From Putridiphycobacter sp045110285 (GTDB lineage: Bacteria; Bacteroidota; Bacteroidia; Flavobacteriales_D; Crocinitomicaceae): a DNA stretch of 64,000 nucleotides. Where the stretch lies: assembly GCA_045110285.1 (NCBI GenBank), contig JBGCGA010000040.1, forward strand, positions 1-64,000. Direction: 5' to 3'. The notes beneath the pieces are model-generated. The model was given only the letters and a program-made list of their open reading frames with translations. It made no database searches and was not told the DNA's origin. Positions 17,901 to 27,082 of the stretch are shown in pieces (the first letter of the stretch is position 1; each line of letters opens with the position of its first letter). Both the position numbers and the translations under genes were made by a program.

Positions 17901-20900
17901 TGGATCTTTTAATCTAACTTTAAGCTCCACAGGTAATGGCTCATGTACAGCTGCAACTGATGCCGTTACAATATCTGTGATTGATTCGCCAATTGTAAAT
18001 GCTGGATTACCACAAACACTATGTGCTAATAATTCTGATATCTCATTAAACGGATCCGTAATTGGAGCAAGTGGCGGTGTTTGGTCGGGAGGCTTAGGAG
18101 TTTTTACCCCATCAAACAATGCGCTTAACGCCATATACTCTCCAACGGCAGCCGAAATAGCTTCAGGTACCTTAACACTCACATTAACTTCAACAGGAAA
18201 TGGGTCTTGTAATTCAGAATCAAATCAAGTAACAATGTCATTCACAGCGGCACCTACTGCTGATGCGGGATTAGACATTGACGTATGTGAAAATAATCCA
18301 GCTGCCACCCTATCTGGGGCAATTACAATAGCTACTGGTGCAGTTTGGACTGGGGGATTAGGAACTTTTGCTCCAAATAATACAGATTTGAATGCTGTTT
18401 ACACACCGTCGAGTAATGAAATCACAGCTGGTCAAGTTCAACTAGCTTTAACAACTACTGGCGTTGGCAACTGTAATATTGAAGCAGACAGTGTTCTCAT
18501 CATTATTAACCCTAACCCTACTGTTAATGCAGGTATCGACCAAACCATTTGTGTCAGCAATTTACAAGTCAGCTTATCAGGGTCCGTATCAGGCATTACA
18601 AATACAGGAAATTGGACGAGTTCAGGTACTGGCAGTTTTTCACCAAATGCGACAAGCTTAAATGCAACATACATTGCCAGCGCTGCGGATAGTTTAAATG
18701 GTTCTTTTACTTTAACGCTATCATCAACTAACAATGGTAATTGTCTTTCAGTTGCAGATGATATGCTTGTTACTATTTTGCCCGCTGGTTTTGCGTCTGC
18801 AGGATCTGACATGACAGTTTGTGCAAACAACAGCAATATTAGCTTAAACGGGAGTATATCTGGCGGAGCGGTTTCCGGTATTTGGTCATCAACTGGTACC
18901 GGAATTTTTACACCAAACGACAGTGTTCTAACCACCACTTACATTCCAAGTGCATTTGATATTGCAAATGGAACAGTTGACCTTATCTTAACAGCCAATA
19001 GCTGTAATGCAGGAAACGACAATATAACTATTACAATAACTCCTGCACCTACAGTTGATGCAGGGCCTGACCAAACAGTTTGCTCATCAAATCTTTCAGT
19101 AGCCTTAGCAGGAGCAGTTGGAGGAGCTAATACTACTGGTATTTGGACTAGTTCCGGATCTGGAACTTTTTCACCTAACAATACCGATCTAAATGCTACA
19201 TATATTGCAAGTTCGGCAGACTCCATAAATTTAGGTGTTACTCTTGTTTTATCAGCCACCAATATTGGAAATTGTAACCCAGTTTCAGATACTGTTGTCA
19301 TATCAATTTTTCCAACAGGCATTGCTGATGCCGGAAACGATCAAACTTTGTGCAGTAATAATTCTGATGCGTTATTAAATGGTTCAATTACTGGAGGGGC
19401 TTCGCAAGGGGTATGGACCACCTCAGGTACAGGTTCATTTATTCCTAACAATACGAGTTTAAATGCAACTTATGTTCCTTCAGCGGGTGATATTAGTCTT
19501 GGTTCAGTCAACCTCATCTTGTCCGCTACAAATAGCTGTAATTCAGCATCAGACTTTTTAACAATTACCTATACACCTGGTCCAGTTGCCAATGCAGGAC
19601 CTGATCTATCTATTTGTGGTACAAATTCAACGGTTAATATCTCTGGTTCCGTATCTACTGCATCTGGAGGAATATGGACAACTACTGGAACTGGAACAAT
19701 TAGTCCTTCGAACACGAGTTTAACAATATCTTATACTGCCAGTACCGCAGACATAGCAAACGGCAGTGTATTACTAATACTAACCACAACAGGAAACGGA
19801 AATTGCAGTGCAGACGTAGATACAATGACCATTCAAATATCTACCGGAATAACCAGTAATGCAGGACTCGACCAAGTGGTTTGCTCAACAGCAGATTACG
19901 CCGTACTCAATGGAATTATAGCTAATGGATCTTCATCAGGGGTATGGTCGACCTTAGGAACAGGAACCTTCGCTCCAAACGACAGCTTGTTAAATGTGCA
20001 ATATTTTTTAAGCACAGCAGATGTCAGTTCTGGATTAGTTAGTTTAGTATTAACCTCAATAAACAATGGAACATGTGCAGCTGCATCTGACACCATGAAT
20101 ATTACATTTGGTAATTCAGTGTTTGCAGGAGCAGGATTGGATCAAACAATCTGCGAAACTGACACCTCAGTAAACCTGAATGGATTAATTAGTGGTGGAA
20201 CAATTTCTGGGCAATGGCAAACCTTAGGAACAGGGACGTTTTTTCCTAATGACACTACTCTGAATGGCTCGTATCTACTATCAAATAACGACTATACAAA
20301 TGGAACCGTAGATATTGTACTAAATTCGACAAATAATGGTGGTTGTTTGCCTGGTTCCGACACATTAACGATTGCAATTACACCAAGCCCTGTTGTCAGT
20401 GTTGGAAGTGATGTTAATATCTGTAGTACGGTTGATTCTATTCCAGTTTTTGCTAGTATTACGAATGCTTCTACGGGATTGTGGACCAGTTCAGGATCGG
20501 GTACGTTTTTGCCAGATAACCAAGCTTTAAATGCTTTTTATATTCCAAGTGCATTTGATCTTGCTTCCAACAATTTTGAATTATTATTTACAACCACCGG
20601 AGCAATTTTTTGCAGTGAATCGAGTGATACATTAACTGTAAATGTAGTCACGCCAATTATTCCAGGCTTCAATAATTCCGTAGCTTGTGAAGCAAATCCA
20701 ATTGCCTTTGAAGATACATCTGTAATAGTTTCCGGATTCGTAGACGCTTGGTTGTGGAGTTTCGGAGATTCAGATTCCTCTGTATCGCAAAACCCAATTC
20801 ATGTCTATAGTGCAGCTGGAATATATGATGTGACACTCTCAGTTTTATCTAGCTTAGGATGTGAATACACAATAACTGAATCAGTGGAAATTGAAGCAGG

Positions 20901-21423
20901 ACCTTCAGCAGCATTTAACTATCTGCCTTTAACTCCTAGCATCAATACTGTCGTTGAATTCGCAGACCAATCCATTGATGGAAATTCATTTACGTGGTTA
21001 TTTGGAGAATTAAATGATGAAAGTGAAGAGCAAAATCCTGCATATACTTATTTACTCCCCGGAGACTACACAGTGACTCAAATAGTAACTAATTCACTCG
21101 GATGTATTGATTCGACAACAGCTGTTCTTACAATTCTAGATAATAGTGTATTCCCTCCTGCTGTGCCATCAGGCTTCTCACCGAACGGCGACAATGAAAA
21201 TGATGAATTAATAGTACGAGGTGGGCCATTCAAATCCATGAATTTAAAAGTTTATAATAACTGGGGTAATTTACTCTTTGAATCCAACGACCAAGCTATT
21301 GGATGGGACGGTACTTGGAAAAATAAATTACTACCCGCTGGAGACTATGTATACACAGTGTATGCAGAATTAGAAACTGGAGAAATTTACAGCTTTTCAG
21401 GAAGCATATCCATTTTAAAATAA
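14989..21423 (+). CDS. giant repeat surface protein with T9SS type B C-terminus
   Basis: 2,144 aa from the ATG at 14989 (signal peptide MKKLYILIVLFLAFYNSATA). Residues about 22-480 look like an IgGFc-binding-type N-terminal region (GTEFWFAPPDV). Next come 16 Ig-like repeats of about 85-95 residues, each opening with a form of AGPDQTVCANN-x-LSG and containing GxWSGG or WTSSGSG and a Y-x-PS/T-x-x-(E/D)I segment. Two PKD-like domains follow (FGDSDSSVSQNP; FGELNDESEEQNP), then the roughly 90-residue gliding-type C-terminal domain (SGFSPNGDNENDELI, SGSISILK) that directs T9SS type B export. It is probably a surface adhesin. A PorP/SprF gene 11 nt downstream is its likely partner, as in SprB-SprF. 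Confidence 0.9.
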   Translation: MKKLYILIVLFLAFYNSATAQSGTEFWFAPPDVTFSHNSPGGVPIYLNISTFDDPATVTIDQPANPGFTAITVVMGANSSHQEDLSAFVASLETAPTDSILSTGLRVVATDTITAYYEVSNTNNADIFSLKGSASLGKEFYIPLHKHEAFWNHDTYSSPNLAYASFDIIATENNTTVTIYSPVDVDGIPALTPYSITLQQGETYSCGNTDTALEFFPYRGSNEPKYTIPANHPSGAVVISDKDIAITIKDDSNHNPSGGCYDLLGDQIVPVGIVGTEYIAVKGQLNPTGDESCFILATVNNTQVFIDGATTPTTTLFAGQTYRYDMDYLDASTDNSVYITTSEPAYVSHVTGFGCEQGQAILPPLGCAGSEKISIIRSTAEPFYLNIMVRDGNEGNFSVAGTGTATIDAADFQIVPGTSGMWRAAQIQFNTTEIPVNVAHSISNSSDVFTLAILNGGASTGCRYGFFSEYAAEILLDPGVDLTMCANDTILLAGTISGGTSTGEWTSSGSGQFLPDATTLNAEYVPSPADISAGIVTLTLTSTGNCTPIDDNISLNITPAPTVDAGIDVSVCSNNALVNLTGSTTIASGGIWSGGAGTYAPNNTSLVTSYNPTAGEIAGGTLNLEVTTTGNGTCNPESDIVQITFTDAPTIDAGPNQTACANNPEITLSGSVTISSGAVWSGGGGSFSPNVNALNATYTPTAGEIATGNVTLTLTSTGNNNCTAVSDVVTLSFTPAPTATAGTNLTLCENNADASLSGSVTIASGGVWSGGLGTFAPNNSSLTTTYSPTVSEIASGSVTLTLTTSGNGICNAETNNMTITYTAAPTADAGTDFSVCANNPDASLNGAITIAGGGVWLGGAGTYAPSNNSLTATYTPTAAEISTGSVLLTLQTITNGNCTAVSDDILITISQNPTVNAGPNLTVCANNADVNLGGTVTNAAGGIWSGGAGSYFSGVTDLNAVYTPTSGEISSGSFNLTLSSTGNGSCTAATDAVTISVIDSPIVNAGLPQTLCANNSDISLNGSVIGASGGVWSGGLGVFTPSNNALNAIYSPTAAEIASGTLTLTLTSTGNGSCNSESNQVTMSFTAAPTADAGLDIDVCENNPAATLSGAITIATGAVWTGGLGTFAPNNTDLNAVYTPSSNEITAGQVQLALTTTGVGNCNIEADSVLIIINPNPTVNAGIDQTICVSNLQVSLSGSVSGITNTGNWTSSGTGSFSPNATSLNATYIASAADSLNGSFTLTLSSTNNGNCLSVADDMLVTILPAGFASAGSDMTVCANNSNISLNGSISGGAVSGIWSSTGTGIFTPNDSVLTTTYIPSAFDIANGTVDLILTANSCNAGNDNITITITPAPTVDAGPDQTVCSSNLSVALAGAVGGANTTGIWTSSGSGTFSPNNTDLNATYIASSADSINLGVTLVLSATNIGNCNPVSDTVVISIFPTGIADAGNDQTLCSNNSDALLNGSITGGASQGVWTTSGTGSFIPNNTSLNATYVPSAGDISLGSVNLILSATNSCNSASDFLTITYTPGPVANAGPDLSICGTNSTVNISGSVSTASGGIWTTTGTGTISPSNTSLTISYTASTADIANGSVLLILTTTGNGNCSADVDTMTIQISTGITSNAGLDQVVCSTADYAVLNGIIANGSSSGVWSTLGTGTFAPNDSLLNVQYFLSTADVSSGLVSLVLTSINNGTCAAASDTMNITFGNSVFAGAGLDQTICETDTSVNLNGLISGGTISGQWQTLGTGTFFPNDTTLNGSYLLSNNDYTNGTVDIVLNSTNNGGCLPGSDTLTIAITPSPVVSVGSDVNICSTVDSIPVFASITNASTGLWTSSGSGTFLPDNQALNAFYIPSAFDLASNNFELLFTTTGAIFCSESSDTLTVNVVTPIIPGFNNSVACEANPIAFEDTSVIVSGFVDAWLWSFGDSDSSVSQNPIHVYSAAGIYDVTLSVLSSLGCEYTITESVEIEAGPSAAFNYLPLTPSINTVVEFADQSIDGNSFTWLFGELNDESEEQNPAYTYLLPGDYTVTQIVTNSLGCIDSTTAVLTILDNSVFPPAVPSGFSPNGDNENDELIVRGGPFKSMNLKVYNNWGNLLFESNDQAIGWDGTWKNKLLPAGDYVYTVYAELETGEIYSFSGSISILK

Positions 21424-21434
21424 AAAAGAAAGCT

Positions 21435-22409
21435 ATGAAATACCTATACTTAATAATATCGATTTGCTTTTACAACTCAGTTTTAATCGCACAAGATTAT
21501 CATTTTTCACAATTTGATGTATCACCAATAAAATTAAACCCTGCATTAACTGGTCAAAATAATGGTGTTAATTATACAGCTGCAATGACCTACCGAAATC
21601 AATGGCGTTCATTGTCGAACAAACCATTTTCAAACTTTAATTTGAGTTATGAAATGCCCATAGATAGAAGATGGGGAGTTGGTGGCTATATTTCAAATTT
21701 TGATGGTGCAAAAGTTTACAACGAATTTAACATGGTTGTTTCTGGTTCCTATTCAATTACAAGACCGGGAAACAAAAGGTATCAACTAACTACTGGTCTT
21801 CAAGCAGGATTTATTAATAAAAACATTAACGATCGTGATTTAACCTTTAATAATCAATACGAAAACGGAGGGTTTAATCCTGATATTTCAAGTCAAGAAA
21901 ACTTAACACGGCTGAGCAAATTTGTTCCTGAAATTAATTGGGGTATTTACTATAAATATTTAGGAAAATCTCAAAACAGTAAGTTTATTCCGTATGGTGG
22001 TTTTTCAGTATTTCATATCACTAGTCCGAAACAAGAATTTTTAGAAGGCACCGAGGAAACTGATCGTTTGCCACGAAGGTTTGTGCTTCATGGTGGAGCT
22101 TTGGTCAGTTTTACACGAGAATTCACCGCAGATATCAAAGTACTTAATCAATGGCAAGGAAGAGGTCAAGAGTACTTTTTTGGAGCCAATTTTAATTATA
22201 AGATTGACTACTCTACCAACACATCTGTTTCTGGCTTGCTGTATTACAGAGTGAAAGACGCCGTGGTTGTTGGTTTTGGAATTGATTATATGAGCATGCG
22301 TTTTATTACAACATACGACATTACAACATCAGGCCTGAAATCATTCAACAATAGCAACGGAGCGCTTGAGTTCTCAATGATATTTGCGCCAAAAAGGTAT
22401 AATAAATAA
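21435..22409 (+). CDS. PorP/SprF family type IX secretion membrane protein
   Basis: 324 aa with a signal peptide (MKYLYLIISICFYNSVLIA). The mature start QDYHFSQFDVSPIKLNPALT is the hallmark of the PorP/SprF family (F-x-Q-F, LNPALTG), followed by YRNQWRSLSNKPFSNFNLSY and a barrel ending in LEFSMIFAPKRYNK. In Flavobacterium johnsoniae, SprF is needed for surface localisation of the adjacent adhesin SprB. The position 11 nt after the giant adhesin gene points to the same partnership here. Confidence 0.93.
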   Translation: MKYLYLIISICFYNSVLIAQDYHFSQFDVSPIKLNPALTGQNNGVNYTAAMTYRNQWRSLSNKPFSNFNLSYEMPIDRRWGVGGYISNFDGAKVYNEFNMVVSGSYSITRPGNKRYQLTTGLQAGFINKNINDRDLTFNNQYENGGFNPDISSQENLTRLSKFVPEINWGIYYKYLGKSQNSKFIPYGGFSVFHITSPKQEFLEGTEETDRLPRRFVLHGGALVSFTREFTADIKVLNQWQGRGQEYFFGANFNYKIDYSTNTSVSGLLYYRVKDAVVVGFGIDYMSMRFITTYDITTSGLKSFNNSNGALEFSMIFAPKRYNK

Positions 22410-22602
22410 CTCCATTATCAGCTTTTAAATAGCCACTTTATGATTGTCTTTAATGCATGGCATTTGCAAAATAGACAGTTTAAACAGCATAAGATGAACG
22501 TGAACCTGTGTGCAAAACAACAGAATTAAGAATGAATTTTGTTGCTTTAGCGCACCCTAAATACGCCTGATAATCAAGGGAAAACTATTCTAAAAACACA
22601 TC

Positions 22603-22935
22603 AAAAAAAAGAGGCTATCAATTTCTTGACAACCTCTTATAAAATTTAATGGGTGGAAGATGGGACTTATACTTCGGCTACACTGTGTTCCGCTCAGTAC
22701 GGCGCTTCTCACTGCTAAAATCAACAGAACTTCTCGTCCCCACATGTTTTGTGCAAAAAAAAAGAGGCCATCAATTTCTTGACAACCTCTTATAAAATTT
22801 AATGGGTGGAAGATGGGACTTACTTCGACTGCGCTCAGCATGAACTTCTCGTCCCCACATGTTTTGTGCAAAAAAAAAGAGGCCATCAATTTCTTGACAA
22901 CCTCTTATAAAATTTAATGGGTGGAAGATGGGACT
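22603..22935 (-). repeat. triplicated tRNA-His 3' end plus terminator
   Basis: Three near-identical ~65-nt blocks lie at 22603-22667, 22755-22820 and 22870-22935. Each holds an A-tract, the AAGAGG...CCTCTT hairpin and the last ~17 nt of the tRNA-His gene. Only the third is attached to a whole tRNA. Blocks 2 and 3 are preceded by an identical 28-nt word (22727-22754 and 22842-22869). The spacers contain TTCGACTGCGCTCAG-like sequence. The rest of 22410-22602 is AT-rich and I see nothing in it. Confidence 0.85.
22870..22906 (-). terminator. Rho-independent terminator of tRNA-His
   Basis: On the minus strand a 13-bp stem (AAGAGGTTGTCAA paired with TTGATGGCCTCTT, using G-U pairs) encloses a GAAA tetraloop and is followed by a run of seven or more T. 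It begins about 14 nt after the tRNA 3' end. Two more copies lie downstream. Confidence 0.85.
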
Positions 22936-22994
22936 CGAACCCACGACATCCGGTACCACAAACCAGCGCTCTAACCAACTGAGCTACAACCACC
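22920..22994 (-). tRNA. tRNA-His (anticodon GTG)
   Basis: Read on the minus strand: GGTGGTTG acceptor start with the extra 5' G typical of tRNA-His, D-arm GCTCAGTTGGTTAGAGC, anticodon stem-loop CTGGT-TTGTGGT-ACCGG with anticodon GTG, T-arm GTGGG-TTCGAGT-CCCAT, acceptor 3' strand CTTCCAC and C73. CCA is not encoded. My hand fold leaves two U-U oppositions in the acceptor stem (5-68 and 6-67). The gene is transcribed alone and is followed by a terminator. Confidence 0.93.
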
Positions 22995-23055
22995 ATCTGC
23001 GCTCTACCGCTCGAGTAGAGTTAGCGTTTTTATCTCCGCTTTCGCTAAGAGAGGG

Positions 23056-23063
23056 CAAATATA
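23056..23063 (-). promoter_or_regulatory. probable -7 promoter element of tRNA-His
   Basis: On the minus strand this is TATATTTG, a perfect match to the Bacteroidota -7 consensus TAnnTTTG, about 62 nt upstream of the tRNA 5' end. No clear TTTG -33 element is seen at normal spacing. The implied leader contains a small dyad (CTCTAC/GTAGAG). Confidence 0.45.
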
Positions 23064-23071
23064 ATTAATTA

Positions 23072-26000
23072 TTATTTACTAAATGGTCTTGAAGTTAAAT
23101 TCTCAAACATTTTTAGTGTTTTTTTGAATAGGTCATAATATAAGGTAATAATCAGAAGTAATACCATCCCCCAAATCACCATCACATTTGCCCAAAATGT
23201 GGGAATTAAAGTTCCAAAAAAGTTTTTTGTTGGTGCATAAAATTGTGCGCTAAAAAATCCCTTATCTATCGGGTCGCGGTATATGGGACCAGACTTTTGA
23301 ACAAGGTAACCCTCATGTTCTTTAATTTTATCAAGCTCAATTTTATTAATAACAAACTGTTCTAAACTTTCGTTGTGATAACTGTCAAACAATTTAATGT
23401 AAACTTCTTTTCCATCTCGCTTAACTAGCGCGGTTTTAACCTTATCAACTAACGATCTATTATTATCTACTATACCTTTGTATTTTGGTTTTAACACATA
23501 CTCGAAATACTCATTTACTTTTTGATAAGTGTCTTCCGTAAACGTTTCATATGATAGTTCTCCTATACAACCTTTACAAGTTCCAGTTTTTGCAGAATAA
23601 TAAGTTTGCTCTTTTTCAATTTCATTTTTAAGCACAAGTAAATCATTAACTACTTGGTTCTTTTGTTCAGGTTTTTTATAGTTACTGTGAACTGCATTCA
23701 GTTTCGAGTTCAGCTCTTTTAACCAATAGTCCTTCTTCCAAGTGGCCATTTGCTTTTCTTTCTCGTACTTATACAAATGTTTATTGAAGTCGTTCTCTTT
23801 ATACTGTGCTACTGAAAGTGCTTCATATGCCCAACGAGAAGCCATTACATTACCTATAGCTGGAACTGAATCTTCGCGATTAAACATTGGATTTATTTTA
23901 TCGAACTTTACAATGACACCACTAAACAATAATTGCGGAATAATTATTAATGGAATCAAAATGTAAATCACCTTAACAGAATTAAAAGTAGCTGAAATAT
24001 TTAATCCCAAAACATTGGCAAAGCACGATAATGAGAACAAAATAATCCAGTAGGTCATCCACATGCCATGTATCCCTAAAATCCAATTTCCAATGAGCAC
24101 AAAAGTGATGGTTTGAATAGCAGAAATTAGAAACATAATGCTAATTTTTGACCATAAATAAGATCCCTTACTCAAATTCAAAAACGATTCTCTTTTTAAT
24201 ATCTTTTGATCTTTAATAATCTCCTCCGCAGCAACTGATAGACCAATAAACAGGGCTACAATTACAGCAATAAATAAATAACTCGGTATATTTTGATTTT
24301 CTCTAAATACGTAAGTTAATTCATTCTCTCTGGTGGTATACATTTTCAGAAAAAATGCTAAAAACGCAGCCAAAATAGGAGCTTCCAACATATTAATAAA
24401 CATATATTGTCGGTTGGTTAATTTGGCCTTTACATCTCTGATAAAGTATGTCTTGAATTGTTTGATGAATCCTGGAATCTTAAAAATTCGATCAGGAAGA
24501 GGTGTCTCTGTATTACTCGGTTCTACAGTTGGTTCCAAACTTTTTTTATAATCTTCGTTCCATTCAGAAGAAGCCACCTTACGTGTGGCAGTTTGTTTAC
24601 CATATTCATCAACTACCTTGGCTTCAATTATATTGAAAATTTGCTCAGGGTTTACGTTACCACATTGTTTACATTCACTTTCGTTACAATTTACATGGTC
24701 AATTAATGTTTTAAAGTAAATCACTGCATCAACAGGATTACCGTTATAAATTGGATAGCCTCCTTTATCTAAAATCAACAACTTGTCAAACATTTTAAAT
24801 ATGTCTGATGATGGTTGGTGAATGACAACAAATATGAGTTTGCCTTTTAATGCTAACTCATTTAATAAATCCATTATATTTTCTGAATCTCTTGAAGATA
24901 ATCCAGATGTTGGTTCGTCAACAAATAAAACAGATGGTTCTCGAATCAGTTCTAATGATATATTTAATCGTTTTCGCTGACCACCAGATATGGTTTTGTC
25001 TAAAGGGCTGCCTACTTTTAAATCCTTACTATCATATAAACCTAAGGCCGTTAGTAGCTTCAAAACTCGCTTAGCAATTTGTTGGTCGGTTAAATTGCCG
25101 AATACCAATTTAGCATTGTAAAACAAGTTTTCAAATACTGTTAGCTCTTCAATCAACAAATCATCTTGAGAAACGTAACCAATCACACCTTCAATTTTTT
25201 CTTTTTCGTGGTGAATATCAATTCCGTTAATGGTTACCTTACCCTTTGATGGTGCATAATTTCCGTTTAAAACATTCAATAAAGTTGACTTTCCAGCACC
25301 CGAGCCACCCATTATACCTAACAATTTTCCCGATTCCTCAGAAAAATTAAACTCTCTTAAGCCAAGTGCGTTATTTTTAAATCTGTACTCAATGGCCTCC
25401 GTTTTAAAAATAACTTTTGCAGCAGTCTCATCTGATAAAAATCGACCAATTATGTCGCTATAATAGATTGGTTTTACTTTTGATGATCGGATTGAACTAC
25501 CACTATTTAAAATAATATGTTGCCCTGCAACAATTACTTGTCCATTTAAATCAAGAGCGGCTTCTCCTATGTACTTAAAGAAATATAAGTTGACACTTTT
25601 TATATTGATGACTTGAATCTCTCCCTCAATATTTTTAGAGTAGATATGCTTAGCCTTACTGAATTTTTCCGCTTCCTGATTGGTCACGTACAGCATGTGG
25701 TCCGCATCTTTTCGGCTCCCCCCTTTCGCTTCAACAAATTCTTTACAAGCTTGGTATTCTTCAACCGGAATATTAAAGGTTTCAGCAACAGTTTCAGCAA
25801 ACTCTAATTCTTGATCAACTATTTTTTCATTAGCATAAATAAAACCTAATATTTTCAGTAATACAATTACTTTTTGGTTTTGCGCTAGTTCTTTATTAAT
25901 ATCAGTACATATTCTCAGAACTTTTACAGAGTGAACTGAGGTCCGTTTTGCCTTTCCATCTTTACGTTTCTTTTTACCTTGGTAAGAAATTAAAAAGTCG

Positions 26001-26176
26001 TCAAACTTCTCTAAATAAGCATCAACGTCTTTAGAATTTAATTCCTGTCCTAAGAAATCTTTTACAATTTCTCGACCAGCTCCTTCAGTTGAAGGCTGAT
26101 CAATATCTACGTTTTCATCAACTCTCGCAATAATGGAGAAGAGTTGCATTAGCGCTTTTAGTATCCTTTCGCTCAT
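23072..26176 (-). CDS. ABCG-type ABC transporter with N-terminal TerB-like region
   Basis: 1,034 aa. Residues 1-150 are helical and resemble a TerB-type domain; residues about 190-270 look beta-rich, followed by an ABC ATPase with Walker A GGSGAGKST (290-298), signature ISGGQRKRLN and Walker B VLFVDEPTSGL. An ABC2/ABCG-type membrane domain follows (helices from about residue 610), with a long soluble loop before the final TM. Cys clusters occur at NESECKQCGN (after the ATPase) and GTCKGCIG (in the loop). ATPase-before-TMD order is typical of ABCG half-transporters, which dimerise; the substrate is unknown. The gene ends about 80 nt from the tRNA-His gene, which is on the same strand. Confidence 0.85.
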   Translation of the reverse strand: MSERILKALMQLFSIIARVDENVDIDQPSTEGAGREIVKDFLGQELNSKDVDAYLEKFDDFLISYQGKKKRKDGKAKRTSVHSVKVLRICTDINKELAQNQKVIVLLKILGFIYANEKIVDQELEFAETVAETFNIPVEEYQACKEFVEAKGGSRKDADHMLYVTNQEAEKFSKAKHIYSKNIEGEIQVINIKSVNLYFFKYIGEAALDLNGQVIVAGQHIILNSGSSIRSSKVKPIYYSDIIGRFLSDETAAKVIFKTEAIEYRFKNNALGLREFNFSEESGKLLGIMGGSGAGKSTLLNVLNGNYAPSKGKVTINGIDIHHEKEKIEGVIGYVSQDDLLIEELTVFENLFYNAKLVFGNLTDQQIAKRVLKLLTALGLYDSKDLKVGSPLDKTISGGQRKRLNISLELIREPSVLFVDEPTSGLSSRDSENIMDLLNELALKGKLIFVVIHQPSSDIFKMFDKLLILDKGGYPIYNGNPVDAVIYFKTLIDHVNCNESECKQCGNVNPEQIFNIIEAKVVDEYGKQTATRKVASSEWNEDYKKSLEPTVEPSNTETPLPDRIFKIPGFIKQFKTYFIRDVKAKLTNRQYMFINMLEAPILAAFLAFFLKMYTTRENELTYVFRENQNIPSYLFIAVIVALFIGLSVAAEEIIKDQKILKRESFLNLSKGSYLWSKISIMFLISAIQTITFVLIGNWILGIHGMWMTYWIILFSLSCFANVLGLNISATFNSVKVIYILIPLIIIPQLLFSGVIVKFDKINPMFNREDSVPAIGNVMASRWAYEALSVAQYKENDFNKHLYKYEKEKQMATWKKDYWLKELNSKLNAVHSNYKKPEQKNQVVNDLLVLKNEIEKEQTYYSAKTGTCKGCIGELSYETFTEDTYQKVNEYFEYVLKPKYKGIVDNNRSLVDKVKTALVKRDGKEVYIKLFDSYHNESLEQFVINKIELDKIKEHEGYLVQKSGPIYRDPIDKGFFSAQFYAPTKNFFGTLIPTFWANVMVIWGMVLLLIITLYYDLFKKTLKMFENLTSRPFSK

Positions 26177-26392
26177 TTAGTTATACTTTAATTATTTACA
26201 CATTCTAATTGCATTGACTCAAGTAAACACAATCAAAAACAAATTTCAATATAGGCATTTTCCCCATTCATGTACGGACAAATCAAAATAAGGTTCCTTT
26301 CTTTTGAGTAGAAAAAAAAGTGCTTACTGCAGTAATAAAGGTTTTTAAGCTAAAATTTGTCTAAACCAATTGCTAATCCTATTTTTATCGTC

Positions 26393-27082
26393 ATGGATAA
26401 ACATATTTCCATAAAAAATTTAGCAGCTGATGATAGGCCACGTGAAAAGCTGATGCAACACGGATATTCTACCCTGTCAAATTCTGAAATTCTGGGCATT
26501 TTAATTGGTTCTGGCACAAGAGATAAATCGGCTGTGCAAGTTTGCCAGGAGATTTTAAATAGTGTAAATGGCGATTTAAATAAATTGGCCAAACTGTCAA
26601 TTAAAGATCTTCAAAAATTTAAGGGAATAGGCGAAGCAAAAGCCATTAGCATTGTTGCTGCTTTAGAGCTCGGAAGAAGACGAAAAGAAACAGTTTCTCC
26701 AAAAACAATTACTGTTAAATCTTCAGCTGATGCCTTTAATTACATTAGTCATTTATTTAAAGACTTAAACCACGAGGAGTTTCATATTTTGTTGTTAAGT
26801 CGGTCAAATGCCATTAAAAGTTCTGCATTAATTTCAAAAGGCGGATTAAGTGGCACAGTAGCAGATGGAAAGCTGATTTTTAAAAAGGCGCTTGAAGAAA
26901 CAGCTTCAGCCATAATACTTTGCCATAATCATCCTTCTGGAAATCTGCAGCCAAGCCAAGCCGATCTTCAACTAACCAAAAAATTAAAAGATTTTGGAGC
27001 CATGATTGACTTACCTGTACTCGACCATATTATTTTTACGGATAATGATTACTTTAGCTTTGCCGACGAAGGCTTATTATGA
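26393..27082 (+). CDS. radC: RadC family protein (JAB/MPN domain, UPF0758)
   Basis: 229 aa from the ATG at 26393. A TTG 36 nt upstream is in frame but adds a non-conserved extension; the usual family length is about 220-230 aa. Residues 1-90 contain a UPF0758 N-terminal helix-hairpin-helix region (LGILIGSGT, FKGIGEAKA). Residues about 105-229 are the JAB metalloprotease-like domain with HNHPSGN-x6-D, the full metal-binding pattern. Despite its name, a role in DNA repair is not established for RadC. It overlaps the next gene by 4 nt (ATGA). Confidence 0.93.
   Translation: MDKHISIKNLAADDRPREKLMQHGYSTLSNSEILGILIGSGTRDKSAVQVCQEILNSVNGDLNKLAKLSIKDLQKFKGIGEAKAISIVAALELGRRRKETVSPKTITVKSSADAFNYISHLFKDLNHEEFHILLLSRSNAIKSSALISKGGLSGTVADGKLIFKKALEETASAIILCHNHPSGNLQPSQADLQLTKKLKDFGAMIDLPVLDHIIFTDNDYFSFADEGLL

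Noticed and set aside
16263..20096. Several antisense ORFs (60-166 codons) inside the giant adhesin gene
   Set aside because: They recur with the repeat period of the sense gene and are rich in Pro/Val, as expected for the reverse frame of Ser/Thr/Gly repeats. No start context or family match.
22590..22959. Short minus-strand ORFs across the tRNA-His region
   Set aside because: They are translations of the terminator and tRNA repeats.
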